A DNA stretch of 64,000 nt from Limnephilus marmoratus (GCA_917880885.1 OU862919.1:51249058-51313057); one strand, 5' to 3'; shown: positions 10,304-20,741, numbered from the stretch's first letter. Made by a program: numbers and translations. Notes: generated by a model not told the origin, from the letters alone.

Positions 10304-13174
10304 ATGATATTATCATCTATCTCTGTTTACTACCAAAACTGTGGTGGTATTAGAACCAAAACTCAGGGGCTACTAACTAATATATTATCGAATAATTATG
10401 ACGTAATAGTGCTAGTTGAAACATGGCTTGTAGCAAGCGTAAATACAGCTGAATTTATAGATTCGCGATACATGGTGTTCCGACGAGATAGGGACCGTAT
10501 ACTTACTGGTAAGATGGACGGAGGCGGTGTGCTGGTAGCAGTGCGCAAGGAACTCGCAGCTTCCCGGCTCGATGACTGGGAAAACAGTCAAATCGAACAA
10601 ATCTTCATATCTATTCCGGTAAGGTCTTTCAATCTCATCATATGTGCAGTATACGTACCTCCTGTCTCGCCACCAACGATTTATGATATTTTCTCCAAAA
10701 ACCTGGAATCTGTATTTTCATCTGAACCAAATAATATGTTTTGTGTAATAGGAGATATGAACCTACCTTCTCTTACTTGGTCATTTTCCGAAGGCTGCAG
10801 TCAAGGTCTCGCCTCCTCAAACACGGCTGCATCGCAAACTTTGCTTCAAACAATGTCATTGATGAACTTGCTCCAATATAATTGTATCCCTAACCATAAT
10901 GAAAAATACTTAGACCTCATATTCTATAGTCGCGAAACAAATGTTACACGTAGCAAAGATCCTCTGCTTTCAGAGGACAGACACCACCCAGCCCTTGAAT
11001 TCGATATATCCCTCGCTCAACCAAAAATCAATAACAAAAAAGAGCGTAAGCGCAATTTTAGGAAAGCTGATTATACTCAGATTAATAACGACATCAATTG
11101 TATTGATTGGTTATCTGAAACCGCAAACTTATCAGCCGAAGAAGCAGTAGATCGATTCTATTTAATAATAAACAATGTGATTGATAAGTTCATTCCAGTA
11201 TTGGCACGACGAAATGACAAATTCCCCATACGGTTTACTCTCGAACTTATTAGGATATCACGGAAAAAAGATAAAGTTTGGCTCAAATGGAAAACATATA
11301 AAAGTCTTTCTGACTATCGTAAATTTTCCTTCTTACGTGCTACATACAAAAAATTGGCTAGTGAATCTCGAAAATTATTTTTCGGCAACATCGAAAGTTC
11401 ATTGCAAAATAATATTAAATGTTTTTGGTCATACATATCCTCATTAAAATCATCTGATGGATATCCTGCTACTATGTCCTTCGAAGGGCGCAAATCTAAT
11501 GATGCCCAAGAAATCTGTAATATGTTCTCTGAATTCTTTAAGTCAACATTTGAACCCTCCTCTATCAATGACACTATTAACATCGACCAACTTGAGGCCG
11601 TTCGGGATTCTGAACTTACGCACATTCACACTATTAAACTAACGGAACAAGAAGTCCAATCAAGTTTAAAGTCGTTAGATATAAACAAAGGTGCGGGTCA
11701 CGATGGAATACCGGCATATTTTCTCAGATCCGCTGCGTCGTCACTGTATGTTCCACTTACCATAATATTTAATAAATGTCTGAGTGACGGGGTTTTCCCT
11801 GATAGGTGGAAGTTGGCTTATATTATACCAGTCCACAAGAGTGACTCACGTCAAAAAATCGAAAACTATAGGCCAATATCCATTCTCTCGGCGATCCCTA
11901 AACTCTTGGAAAGACTTGTCCATGACCATATATATCCCCAGCTTGCCTCCATAATTACGGAACAACAACATGGGTTTGTAAAAGGCAAATCTACCATGAG
12001 TAATTTACTTCTTTACTCAAACTTCTTGTTCAACAGCATGGATCGAGGCCACCAGGTAGATGCAATATACTGCGATTTCAAAAAAGCTTTCGACAAGGTT
12101 GACCACCTTATTCTTATTAAAAAAATAATGTTCAACGGAATTAGGGGAAACTTATTACGTTGGTTTGTCTCATATTTGACAAAAAGACAGCAAGCTGTAT
12201 CATTACGAGGACATACTTCTACGTGGGAACCAGTTACTTCTGGCGTGCCACAGGGGTCAATCCTGGGTCCGCTGTTATTTATACTTTTTATTAACACTGT
12301 TACTAAATGTTTCATGCATTGTTTATTTCTTTTGTACGCCGATGATATAAAAATATTTGCCATTGTTAGGAATTTAAACGATTGTCTGCTCATCCAAAGC
12401 GACTTAGTAAGGTTCGAAGCATTTTGTAATGAAAACAAAATTTACCTAAGTTACAACAAATGTAAACAAATAAGCTTCACTAAAAACCACAACGCTATTG
12501 TACACAATTATTGTATTGGTAACTATTTACTCGAGCGCGTTTACTGTATAAAAGATCTAGGGGTATTTTTTGATTCTAAACTCCATTTCGATGCGCACAT
12601 TGAGAATATTGTAAATAAAGCTTACTGCATGCTAGGATTTGTCATCAGAAACAGCCGCGAATTTCGAAAACCGGAAACTTATCTTCTACTTTACTACTCG
12701 CTGGTCCGCTCTCAACTTGAATACTGCACCTCCATATGGACACCACTTTACGGTGTCTATAAAGACAACATAGAAAGTATTCAAAAGAAATTTCTGCAAT
12801 ACCTCAATTACAGAATGAGCGCACCTAAACGGGGGTACATAAATATGCTCTCGAATTATAACGTCTCCACTCTAACTAACCGGCGAACATTCCTTGACCT
12901 CATGACTCTATATAAAATCTGCAACAACATTATTGACTGTCCTGACCTACTGAAACTAATAAACTTCAAAATACCACCCAGAGTAACAAGACTTAACGAC
13001 TTATTCCACATTAGCCGGACGCGTACAAATGCTGGTGTCAGGGATCCAATCAGAAGAATGTGCGAATCGTTTAATCAAAATCAAAACCTTAAGGATTCCG
13101 ACTTATTTTTTGATACACTCATTACCTTTAGTAGAAAATTGAAGGCTGTTTTCCTACAAAGTACAATAACTTAG
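10304..13174 (+). CDS. LINE ORF2: AP endonuclease plus reverse transcriptase
   Basis: 956 residues, uninterrupted. Residues 1-230 form an EEP/AP-like endonuclease: YYQNCGGIRTK near the start, VLVETWL at about 36-42, VIGDMNLPS with G150-D151, and SEDRHHP at 223-229 holding the terminal His. A linker precedes the RT from about 460: AGHDGIPA, YRPIS, GFVKGKST, CDFKKAFD (D591, D598), SGVPQGSILGP (about 645) and YADD at 678-681, the catalytic Asp pair. The C-terminal 250 residues carry the LEYCTSIWTPLY and SIQKKF motifs of jockey/CR1 relatives. It nicks target DNA and primes cDNA synthesis in the nucleus. The annotation starts from an ATG; GATATTATC context gives no strong Kozak support, so translation may reinitiate after ORF1. 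Confidence 0.9.
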   Translation: MILSSISVYYQNCGGIRTKTQGLLTNILSNNYDVIVLVETWLVASVNTAEFIDSRYMVFRRDRDRILTGKMDGGGVLVAVRKELAASRLDDWENSQIEQIFISIPVRSFNLIICAVYVPPVSPPTIYDIFSKNLESVFSSEPNNMFCVIGDMNLPSLTWSFSEGCSQGLASSNTAASQTLLQTMSLMNLLQYNCIPNHNEKYLDLIFYSRETNVTRSKDPLLSEDRHHPALEFDISLAQPKINNKKERKRNFRKADYTQINNDINCIDWLSETANLSAEEAVDRFYLIINNVIDKFIPVLARRNDKFPIRFTLELIRISRKKDKVWLKWKTYKSLSDYRKFSFLRATYKKLASESRKLFFGNIESSLQNNIKCFWSYISSLKSSDGYPATMSFEGRKSNDAQEICNMFSEFFKSTFEPSSINDTINIDQLEAVRDSELTHIHTIKLTEQEVQSSLKSLDINKGAGHDGIPAYFLRSAASSLYVPLTIIFNKCLSDGVFPDRWKLAYIIPVHKSDSRQKIENYRPISILSAIPKLLERLVHDHIYPQLASIITEQQHGFVKGKSTMSNLLLYSNFLFNSMDRGHQVDAIYCDFKKAFDKVDHLILIKKIMFNGIRGNLLRWFVSYLTKRQQAVSLRGHTSTWEPVTSGVPQGSILGPLLFILFINTVTKCFMHCLFLLYADDIKIFAIVRNLNDCLLIQSDLVRFEAFCNENKIYLSYNKCKQISFTKNHNAIVHNYCIGNYLLERVYCIKDLGVFFDSKLHFDAHIENIVNKAYCMLGFVIRNSREFRKPETYLLLYYSLVRSQLEYCTSIWTPLYGVYKDNIESIQKKFLQYLNYRMSAPKRGYINMLSNYNVSTLTNRRTFLDLMTLYKICNNIIDCPDLLKLINFKIPPRVTRLNDLFHISRTRTNAGVRDPIRRMCESFNQNQNLKDSDLFFDTLITFSRKLKAVFLQSTIT

Positions 13175-13560
13175 ACATTACTCGGTTTATAATTTTAACT
13201 ACCTTTCTTTTTTCAAATTTATGTATGACATTATTTTTTATCTATATTTATATATTTTTTTATATATTTTTAGTCTTACCATCAAAACAATTTGTAAACT
13301 TTTATAAGGATATTGCGCACATTTCATTTTTTTTTTATCTCTCTATTTGTAAAATAATATTCTTATGTATATACATACGTCTTTTCCGTATTTCAAAGTA
13401 AAAATATTTGCATATGTTTTTATCTGCTGTTAATGTTAATTCGTGAGAAATAGTTTGGATGCAGGTGAATTCTCTATTAATTGTTTTGTATATTCTTGTC
13501 AATTGACATCTGTATCTGTATTTTCTCCAATAAAAAAAAAAAAAAATATATATATATATA

Positions 13561-13984
13561 ATTACTTTATAATGGAGCCTGTGTGAGATTCAGCATTGGT
13601 ATTCACTTGTGTTTGTCATTTAATCAATAATTTCGTTAATTTACGTGTCGCGAGGTTATTTATTTATTTATTTATTTACGGACTTGCGTCCAATTTAAAA
13701 CAAAGTATCACGAAATTTAGAAAGGAACAATGTAAGGATTCGAATGGTACATGAAAGCAAAGACAAACAGTGAAAATAGAAGAAAAAATAAGTGTCAAGT
13801 AACATCAACCTTGCAAAAATTAGGGTGAATATGAAATATCATCATTTGTTTAAAGAGCGACAGAAATCATTTAAGCTAATACCAAAAAAATCAAGGTCTT
13901 GACGTGAGTTGACCAGTCTACACATTCTGTATTCTATATTTTAAAATTAAATTAATTTCCTAATTTGTCGTAATGTTGCCCTTA
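13561..13984. other. Unassigned, with a short TTTA microsatellite
   Basis: TTATTTATTTATTTATTTAC lies near 13659-13678, followed by GGACTTGCGTCCAATTT (a short inverted GGACTTGCGTCC). No gene seen. Confidence 0.4.
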
Positions 13985-14217
13985 GGGGTCGTCCATTAAT
14001 CATGTGAGGCGCGAAAGGGGGGGGGGTTCGGAAAAAATCACGTAATATCACGAGGGGGGGCGGGTAAAATGAGATATCACGTGTATTTATTTTTCGTGAT
14101 AATAGACTGAAAATTTCAAAATACTTTGTACAAAAAAAACCTCACCACATATCACCAGGGGGGGGGGGGTTAAAAAGTTGCTAAAAAAACAACACGTGAT
14201 TAATGGACGACCCCTTA
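13982..14217. repeat. Tourist/Harbinger-like MITE
   Basis: Inverted ends GGGGTCGTCCATTAATCATG (13985 on) and, opposite strand, GGGGTCGTCCATTAATCACG (to 14214). They are flanked by TTA on both sides (13982-13984, 14215-14217). The 3-bp TTA duplication and G-rich ends fit PIF/Harbinger-derived MITEs. No coding capacity. Runs of G occur inside. Related ends at 20491-20741 and 36710-36860. Confidence 0.65.
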
Positions 14218-14587
14218 TCGGTTTTTTAATACAATAACTTTAGAATCCTGATGAATCCTGGGTGAATTGGTAAATTATTTCGTAATTCTACTTCTAATAT
14301 AATTCCGCTGCCTTCTGTCCCCCAGTCCAGTTCCAGGCCGTCGATTTCGCCATGATATTCATGTGTAATTTGGTCCACAGTATCTTCGATTTTTTCAGGG
14401 TAGCTTTGCTCAGAGAGTTGATATTAAGATGTTTGAACTGACGTTCGAACCCACGACGTATCTTGCTTTATTTACCCCTACCAATGGGAAGCCCCATCAA
14501 TACAAAAAAGGCTTCTAGTGGTCCATTCTTCGAGTATTCTGGAATGTTTCACAATAATCTGTGACGTTTCGGGACGTTTTGTAATAT
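14218..14587. other. Unassigned stretch
   Basis: On the minus strand 14300-14430 two overlapping frames stay open (one reads KATLKKSKILWTKLHMN), but I recognise neither. Possibly a decayed transposase or captured fragment. Confidence 0.3.
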
Positions 14588-14858
14588 ACTAGCAGACCCG
14601 GACATACGTTGCAGTGGCTATCGAAACACAACGTCACGCCATTACCCAACCTTTATAACCAACGCCATCCGTTAAATCAAGTCCACACCGTTGGCAATGT
14701 TGGCATGCCAGCCCGCTGCCCGCTCGCCAGCTCGCTCCCTTTATTTATATATTTCAACCAATTTACACAAAATCTTTCAAATTATATACGTAAAAACCTT
14801 CCTCATGAATCACTCTATCTATTGGTGAAAACCGAATGAAAATCCATTGCGTAGTTTA
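14588..14858 (+). repeat. Interspersed repeat R, copy 2
   Basis: Starts ACTAGCAGACCCGGACATAC and shares with copy 1 the CCACACC…GCCAGCCCGCT segment, CTTCCTCATGAATCACTCTA and GGTGAAAACCGAATGAAAAT. It ends at GTAGTTTA just before the perfect hairpin at 14866. Confidence 0.6.
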
Positions 14859-14865
14859 AAAAATT

Positions 14866-14902
14866 ATTAACGCCGCCCCCTGACGCAAGGGGCGGCGTTA
14901 AT
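14866..14902. other. Perfect GC-rich hairpin
   Basis: ATTAACGCCGCCCC (14866-14879) is repeated inverted as GGGGCGGCGTTAAT (14889-14902) around a 9-nt loop. Twenty of 28 stem bases are G/C in an AT-rich setting. It is followed by a (TGTC)n-like stretch. It may be the terminal hairpin of a transposon end; function unknown. Confidence 0.6.
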
Positions 14903-15149
14903 AGTTTGACTTTATGTGTGTCTGTCTGTCTATGTGTCTGTCTGTGTTGACGTGTTCGAGGTGGTCCTTAGCAACAATTCATGAAAATATATTCAGGCGT
15001 TTCAAAGTCAACAGCTCTTTTTTGTGTCGGGGGTTGATTAAAATTTTGAAAATTGTACTTATATTATAATTTAATTTTACTTTTATATGATGTTTTTACA
15101 TCAATTTTACTTTTATATGTATTTACTCAAGACCAATAGGGCGAAGGAG

Positions 15150-15294
15150 CCTGGGAAGACCAAGACTAAGATGGAGCGACAACGTCCTCAAAGACATATC
15201 TATCTTGGAGCTTCTAAACTGGAGAGAGCTGGCACAAAACCGAGATGAGTGGAGGAAGATTCTTGAGGAGGCCAAGACCCACCAGGGGTTGTAG
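15150..15294 (+). pseudogene. LINE ORF2 extreme C-terminus with (GAT)n tail
   Basis: 48 codons to TAG: SLGRPRLRWSDNVLKDISIL, then NWRELAQNRDEWRKILEEAK and THQGL. The GRPR.RW.D.v..D…NWRe.AqdR..Wr…AKTHqGL pattern is the conserved end of a family of insect LINE ORF2 proteins. A (GAT)n microsatellite at 15303-15327 just beyond the stop is the usual 3' terminus of such elements. Upstream is gone, so this is a dead 5'-truncated copy. Confidence 0.75.
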
Positions 15295-15484
15295 AGCCAA
15301 TAGTGATGATGATGATGATGATGATGTTTTTATATACTATGTAAAGATATTGATTAGGCATAAAGTACAGAAACGGATTTTTTAAATTGGAAATTATTTA
15401 TTTAAACGCGATAAAAGTGTACGGCTGCGGCTATTACTCGTAAAACTACTTTGAATTGATAATTATTTTTTGTTATCAATATTA

Positions 15485-15890
15485 TCACGAAATTATCACA
15501 TGGTGCGTGGTGGGCCGGATAGAGAGAGACTGGGTGAGGGAGACGTTTTGATCTATCCAGCCGGACTATCTTGACCCATCGCCTTGCACCGCAGTTGGAG
15601 AGATGGATTCATACATCAGTCACTCCTAAATACACTGACTACCAGAATATTACCCACCCGTCACACATTTTTCCTTCCCAGAACTCCTCACCTTCTTTTC
15701 CTCAAAAAAACTCAATCTCTAAGATGTGTGGAGCTGAATTTAATACACAATCCCAAAAATATCCTAAATTTGTTTAACTCGATTGTTTTAAGAACTCGTT
15801 AACAAACTGCTATCTAGTAGTCTATTTGGGAGGCGGGTATGGGTGCCGTCGCCCCGGGAACCATTTATTATAGGTATAACCAACACCTCG
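15485..15890 (+). repeat. SINE-B fragments (two, head to tail)
   Basis: 15485-15770 holds the middle and 3' part of SINE-B (GTGGTGGGCCGGATAGAG…GACCCATCGCCTTGCACCGC…CCTTCCCAGAACTCCTC). 15825-15890 holds the 5' start of another copy (TTTGGGAGGCGGGTATGGGT, GCCCCGGGAACC, CCAACACCTC). Compare the full copies at 39175-39610 and 49550-50030. Confidence 0.6.
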
Positions 15891-16029
15891 ATTGATTAAT
15901 TACTGAGTTTTTTGGAGTAAAAAATGTAAATGAATTTATGGTTTTTGGTCAACACCTAAAACCGATATGTCATCTTAAAAGTGCAGATATGTCATCTTAT
16001 TTTTCAGTTTTAGATTAAATTAAAAACGA

Positions 16030-16440
16030 TGGATTAAGCCTCGATGACATTGAGCGAGTTTACAAGCTACTATCTGGGAAATTCAGTATCTGCTAGTGAA
16101 CTCGCTCAGTGTAATTCCCTGCTAACTAGCAGATTGTGGACAATCTACGAAAAAAGTTGAAAGGCAGTCAACTTTACTCGCTACTCGCTTAAGATGGCGG
16201 CCCGCGAACAGCTGATTTCGTTACTGTCAGAATTAGTTCTCGCGGGAGCCGTAATTCTCGCTACTGGCTAGCGTGTGGTGCTAGCTGCGACCTCAAGTTT
16301 TTTACAAAATGTCAACCGAATTGACATTAGTCGCTACTGGGCGAGTAGACAGTGTGTCATCATGACAATCTCACTTGCCGATTCACCCGCTTTTAAACTT
16401 ACCGCTTGTAAACTCGCTCAATGTAATAGCGGCTTTGGGT
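16030..16440. repeat. MITE M1, copy 1
   Basis: Inverted ends: AAGCCTCGATGACATTGAGC on the left and, opposite strand, AAGCCGCTATTACATTGAGC on the right, continuing GAGTTTACAAGC. Interior words AACAGCTGATT, TCGCTAC and GATTCACCCGCTTTTAAA recur inverted at 45539-45943. About 0.4 kb, no coding capacity. Confidence 0.65.
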
Positions 16441-16639
16441 ACTACTAAAATGTTAATTAATTTATCTAGCTTTAAAATAAGATAACGTATTACTTAGCAG
16501 GAAAGCTGCTATGTGATGTTATTTTATTTTTCAGTCAAGGTTTTTAAAAAATCGCCCTGGTAAGATTCTTTTTTTTTCATTTGAAATTTTGAGTTTGTCA
16601 AAAGAGGTTTTATTTTTTAACGCTCACTATTTATTTCAA

Positions 16640-16985
16640 TTTGTAGTGTTCTGTTATTTTAGTGGACACACTAACAGACTCTCCCAATCCTTCGGATGGA
16701 GATTACTTCGTAATAAAATAGATTCTTCTTCGTATCTGGTTTTATTTATACTTCGCGTACACAAATGGGACCGCGGTAGTCCACCTAACTAGGAGCTAGC
16801 TAAAATGGTTCTGGCCAGAGATAACTCAAACACACCCTCTCAGCTTCCCCGATCCCCTGCCGGAGAACTTAAGCACTACGCTGCCTGCCATCTAGCGGAA
16901 TATACCGATAGCTGATGTCACCGCCATCTGTCTCTACAAGGCGGAAGCTTTTACGATACACCACATAAATTTAAGGAAGGTCAAA
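16640..16985 (+). repeat. Repeat L, copy 1 (possible LTR end)
   Basis: Shares with 58820-59110 the ordered words ACACTAACAG, GAGATTACTT, AATAAA-type signal, GATCTGG-like, TTTACTTCGCGT(G)TACA, and ACTAGCTAAA-like. A polyadenylation-type signal followed by a conserved …TTCGCGTGTACA end would suit the 3' side of an LTR, but no partner LTR or coding region is present. Confidence 0.35.
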
Positions 16986-17199
16986 AACCGTCGAACTGCA
17001 ATTATATTCGGCAAGTGTGCATTTAGCGCAGAAGCCAGCCATTACCACTTATTAGCCAGTTACTTGGAATTAATGCAATTAAATAGAACAATCGCTATTC
17101 GTACGTTGGTATCCTATAACACCAAGAATATTTCAAATTCGAAACATTAAATGAAAGTTGTGACAAAAATGACACCAAATTTCTTATAAAAATAATAAC

Positions 17200-17581
17200 G
17201 GCCGGCGTAGTGCAGCGGTAAGGCGCTTGACTAGCATTCCGAAGGTCGCGGGATTGAATCCCGGCGTGGCAAATAAATTTTATTTGATTAATTTGTGTAT
17301 TTCACAATTTATTCATATTAAAAAATAAATAGAATATTTGCGGCACGTTCCAGAGTGGAAGATACTCTTAGTATCGCCCTGGTGTAAGACCACCATTCAG
17401 AATTGAAACGTTGCATGAAATGGCATTAGCCGTGTTTGGTGACCAGATCTGAATAGCCAGGTACTTCCCTCCCCACTGCCTTCAACCTCACAACATACCC
17501 CAATTGGGGATGCCATAGTCCCACTGGCTCCAGACGGGAGCAGTTGGGACTCTTGTGCTGTATTCACGTAAAAAAAAAAAA
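17200..17581 (+). repeat. SINE-A, full-length copy (tRNA-derived)
   Basis: The head GGCCGGCGTAGTGCAGCGGT contains an A-box (TAGTGCAGCGG). GGTCGCGGGATTGAATCCCG contains a B-box (RNA polymerase III internal promoter of a tRNA ancestor). The body runs TTTGCGGCACGTTCCAGAGT…ACCAGATCTGAATAGCCAGG…CCCCAATTGGGGATGCCATA…AGACGGGAGCAGTTGGGACT and ends in A12. This is the reference copy for the family. Other copies: 28518, 36862, 41320, 46318, 48198, 49180, 60933. Confidence 0.85.
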
Positions 17582-18545
17582 TAACTGTATTATTTATATT
17601 ATTATTATTAATATATCTTTTTGAACAATTTTTTTTAAAGATTTATAACTACAAAAACAAAAAGTACATCATAGGTACCTTCAGTAAAAGTACAGTTTAA
17701 AAGTTGCATAAGTACAAAAGTTAATAACAGAAAACAAAATACATATATATACAGTAGGTACTTAAAGAATAGAGATTTATAATTATAAATTTAGGTTTCT
17801 CGTAACCTGCCTCACTAGGCTAGCCTGTGTTGAGGCAGTAATTTTACGTCAATTTATTATACTGTGAACATACCTACACTTATATATTAGAATAAAATCA
17901 CACAATGGAATGGTTGCATTAATAATAACAATAACATTGGTACAATAATAACAGCATTGGTTCAATACTAATTTCGAATTTGGGTGAGTGCACCGGTAAA
18001 TGCTCTATCATTATTTTTTATCCAAATTTTTATGTTTACACTCGAGATTTTACATATTCTTTCGGAAGAACCAACTTAACCTTCTCCCAACCTTTTGTGC
18101 GAACGTATACAGGGTGTTAGGGACGTACTTGACCTATTTTAACCAGTGATTCCTATCATAATTTGGATTAAAAAATGTTAATGAAATTTTGGTCTCCGGT
18201 TACATTTTTTTGTTATTATTTTTTTTCTACTAAAAAGATATAAATCAGGTATTGGACAACCTAATCTTTAATTTTCGACGACTTCCTCCATTTAATATTA
18301 TTTGAATATTATTGATAATATTTCAATAATTCGTAATGTTTAATTCTGTGTATTATTCTGTGCGTTTGTCAACTTTAACGGTGGGGAGGGGGTGGGGGGG
18401 GGGGGTGACACCACGATCCGCCCCGGGTGCCACCCATGCTAGCTACGCCACTGCCGTTAATGCCATATGTAATCATTGAAAAAGAAGTTGATACTAATAA
18501 ATCTAAACGGAGCATGAAATAGAACGAGACACATAAAACGAAAAA
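17582..18545. other. Mostly unassigned; two repeat ends
   Basis: TACAGGGTGTTAGGGACGTA at about 18110 resembles the terminus of a widespread insect MITE, with no matching right end seen. 18380-18460 has a G-run followed by CGCCCCGGGTGCCACCC and GCTACGCCACTG, the inverse of the GTGGCGTAGCGTG end at 31335. Confidence 0.35.
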
Positions 18546-18615
18546 AGGTAACCGTCACAACTGGGGATCGAACTCAGGATCTCTGTCTTATCGGGACAGC
18601 GCTTTTAACCACTAA
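18545..18615 (-). repeat. tRNA-derived SINE head or tRNA pseudogene
   Basis: Minus strand: TAACTTAGTGGTTAAAAGCG (A-box), CTGTCCCGATAAGACAG (anticodon-arm-like) and GAGTTCGATCCCCAG (B-box). The cloverleaf is imperfect and has no clean acceptor stem, so a functional tRNA gene is unlikely. Confidence 0.45.
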
Positions 18616-18639
18616 GTTATTTTTACATTACCTCAAAAT

Positions 18640-19015
18640 AGGATGATTCCACCGAGAAAAAAATCCCTTAGAGCCTTTGTTTTCTTTGGAGATGCTGTGT
18701 GGAAGGTCTTTTTAAAGAAAAGAAGAAGAAGAAGTTCTGAGTAGGAAAAAGATATGAGGGGTGGGTAGGAATCTGGGGGTTAATTCCAGGAGTGATGGAC
18801 CTTTGAATCCATCCCTCCCTCTGCAGTGCAAGGCGATGGGTCGAAAGAGTTCAAAAGGTCTCCCTCAACCAGTTTCTCCCGATCCGGCCCGCCACGCAGT
18901 AGATAGGCGAACATATCCGCCGTCATGACCCAGGCAAACCTCAACCCAAGAACCATGATTTATGTCATCCTGGGTTCTTGGGAGAGAGCATGGGTACCAT
19001 CCGTACCATATAATT
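18640..19015 (-). repeat. SINE-B copy
   Basis: Reverse orientation. The 3' end is at about 18640 (GATGCTGTGTGGAAGGTCTT region near 18692), then GCAAGGCGATGGGTCGAAAG, TCCGGCCCGCCACGCAG, and the 5' part near 18990. The terminal hairpin is degraded here. Confidence 0.6.
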
Positions 19016-19022
19016 GTGAACG

Positions 19023-19634
19023 TAGAGGAAAGTAACCAAATATAGGAATACTAGTTTGTTTTTTATACATAAAAAAATATATATTACCTACTAACAACAA
19101 AAACTTTTAATCGTAATTTTTATTTTATTTGAACAAAAATACATATATACGTTATAAGTAACAGTCATTACAATCAGTCATACATTTGCGGTTTACGCAG
19201 TAACAGTCTTGTATTATATTTATTAATTATAAGTACCATAATTTCTCAAACAATAATATCCAAAATCAACCTTAACTTATATGAGATACTTTAGGAACTT
19301 TGGTCAAATATAAAAAGGAACTTAAACTACTTGCAATAATCACAAATCCAGGTGTCGAACTCTACACCAGCGCAACCATTTAATGCCCAGAGTTCGCACA
19401 CGAGGCATTTGATCCAGGTTTCTCCTCCAGTAGGTAGGTATCTTCAGAAAACAAAACCGTTTAACCGCGGACACAGCACTCGCTCGACTGATAAGTTGAA
19501 ATTCATTGAAACCTGTGCACGCGTATGAAAGAGATAGATTGATGACAGCTTATTGCGTCTAGGAGTATTTGTTTACGAGAGAGCAGGTCTTTCACATTAG
19601 GGATACCATTCCATATTTGGTTACTTTCCTCTAA
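19023..19634 (-). mobile_element. pogo-type (Tc1/mariner superfamily) remnant
   Basis: Ends GAGGAAAGTAACCAAATAT (from 19026) and, opposite strand, GAGGAAAGTAACCAAATAT (to about 19631), each preceded by TA. That fits the TA duplication of mariner/pogo elements. At 0.6 kb it is internally deleted. The surviving coding piece on the minus strand has the PHD-like finger found at the end of pogo/Tigger transposases. Confidence 0.7.
19328..19433 (-). pseudogene. pogo transposase C-terminal PHD-like zinc finger
   Basis: Minus-strand frame reading TGGETWIKCLVCELWALNGC, then AGVEFDTWICDYCK and TAG (19328-19330). The pattern W-I-x-C-x2-C-x2-W-A-[H]-x2-C…W-x-C-D-x-C is typical of insect pogo/jerky-type transposase tails. 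The usual zinc-binding His after WA is Leu here. The CENPB-type HTH and DDE core are missing. Confidence 0.6.
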
Positions 19635-20223
19635 TATTTTCTTTGTCTTGTATATATTTTTATGACATTTAATGGTATTATCTTCTTTTTCAATGATTAT
19701 ATTTTAATATTAACTCCCCCGTACCCAGCGGCTTCTGCATAAGATAATCGATCTATAAATATCCATATTATAAATATATTTTGGTAGGTACGTTCGCCAC
19801 ATTTTTCCAACGTCTGCCGGTCTTTATAATTAAAAGTTATTGATAGGTTTAAATTAGTCCATAAAATAAATGTGATGTGCCATGTTATTAGCATACTGGA
19901 CACAGCCTCGGCATCGAGAATTACTAACTTATGGAGGGTTCTTATATTTTTGACCGTAAACTGAAAGCGTAATAATTAGTTTTAATCGATTCTACTTATT
20001 TATTTGGTTCGATTAGTTATGGTAATCAATCGATTCGATCCATTTAGTTTAACAATTGATTAATCTTTGCTTCGTTATCAGGAAGGTATAATTTATGAAT
20101 GTCGAATCATTAAAATTAAAAAAATAAATCAATATTTCTCTCTCGATGGTTTTACTTTTCGCGGGACTGGTTTTGCCCTGCTTCGAATTGTCAGACTTAG
20201 GGCAGGTAACTACTACGATATTT
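19635..20223. other. Unassigned AT-rich stretch
   Basis: No gene or repeat boundary recognised. Confidence 0.35.
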
Positions 20224-20414
20224 TGGTTCCACGCCAACTCAGAATCAAGTCAACTCAACACCTCTTCGAAAAGTCATTAAAAGCTATGAAAAAAATAATG
20301 AAAATAGCCCCTAGCGTAACCTATTTAACCATTTTTTATAATTTTTTACTTCACTTTTAATGACTTTTCAACGGCGGTGTTGAGGTGATTTCATTCTGAA
20401 TTTTCCGGTCACCG
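20224..20414. repeat. MITE M2, copy 1
   Basis: Left GGTTCCACGCCAACTCAGAA and, opposite strand, GGTGACCGGAAAATTCAGAA form the ends. Inner inverted words CTTTTCG-AAAAGTCATTAAAAG / CACTTTTAATGACTTTTCAA give a long foldback. The better copy is 37851-38045. Confidence 0.6.
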
Positions 20415-20490
20415 ATATTTTTATTAGTACCTACCTGCATTCGTACCTACCTAATAATTTGACAATTTTATATAGATACATGCCATGTTA

Positions 20491-20741
20491 GGCGCCATCC
20501 ATAAATTACGTCACACGAATTTCATGATTTTTGACCCATCGTCACATTTATGAGACCCCTCCCCTCTAGTGTGACGCCACATATTTTGCAATTTTACGTC
20601 TAAAAGTAATCAAAACCGTTTTTTTTTACATGTGACGTTACACAGCTGGTGACCCCCCCATACCCCTCGTCACACAATGTCACACTTCTCTACACCCCTC
20701 CCCCCCTTAGGTTGTGACGTAATTTATGGATGACCCCATAC
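20491..20741. repeat. Tourist-like MITE, second family member
   Basis: GCCATCCATAAATTACGTCA on the left matches, inverted, GACGTAATTTATGGATGACC on the right. Flanks are TTA (left) and ATA (right), a slightly degraded 3-bp duplication. No coding capacity. Confidence 0.6.

Larger units (their letters stand above)
9690..13561 (+). mobile_element. Jockey/CR1-type LINE with intact ORF2
   Basis: A single unit: the C-terminal part of an FP-domain ORF1, a 308-bp spacer, a 956-codon ORF2, about 350 bp of 3'UTR, AATAAA at about 13529 and a terminal A15(TA)n tail to 13560. The 5' end is truncated inside ORF1, and no target duplication was found. With an uninterrupted ORF2 it is the best-preserved LINE in the window and probably a young insertion. 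Confidence 0.85.

Noticed and set aside
12013..12438. 141-codon minus-strand frame inside the intact LINE ORF2
   Set aside because: Antisense of the RT palm; no independent motif.
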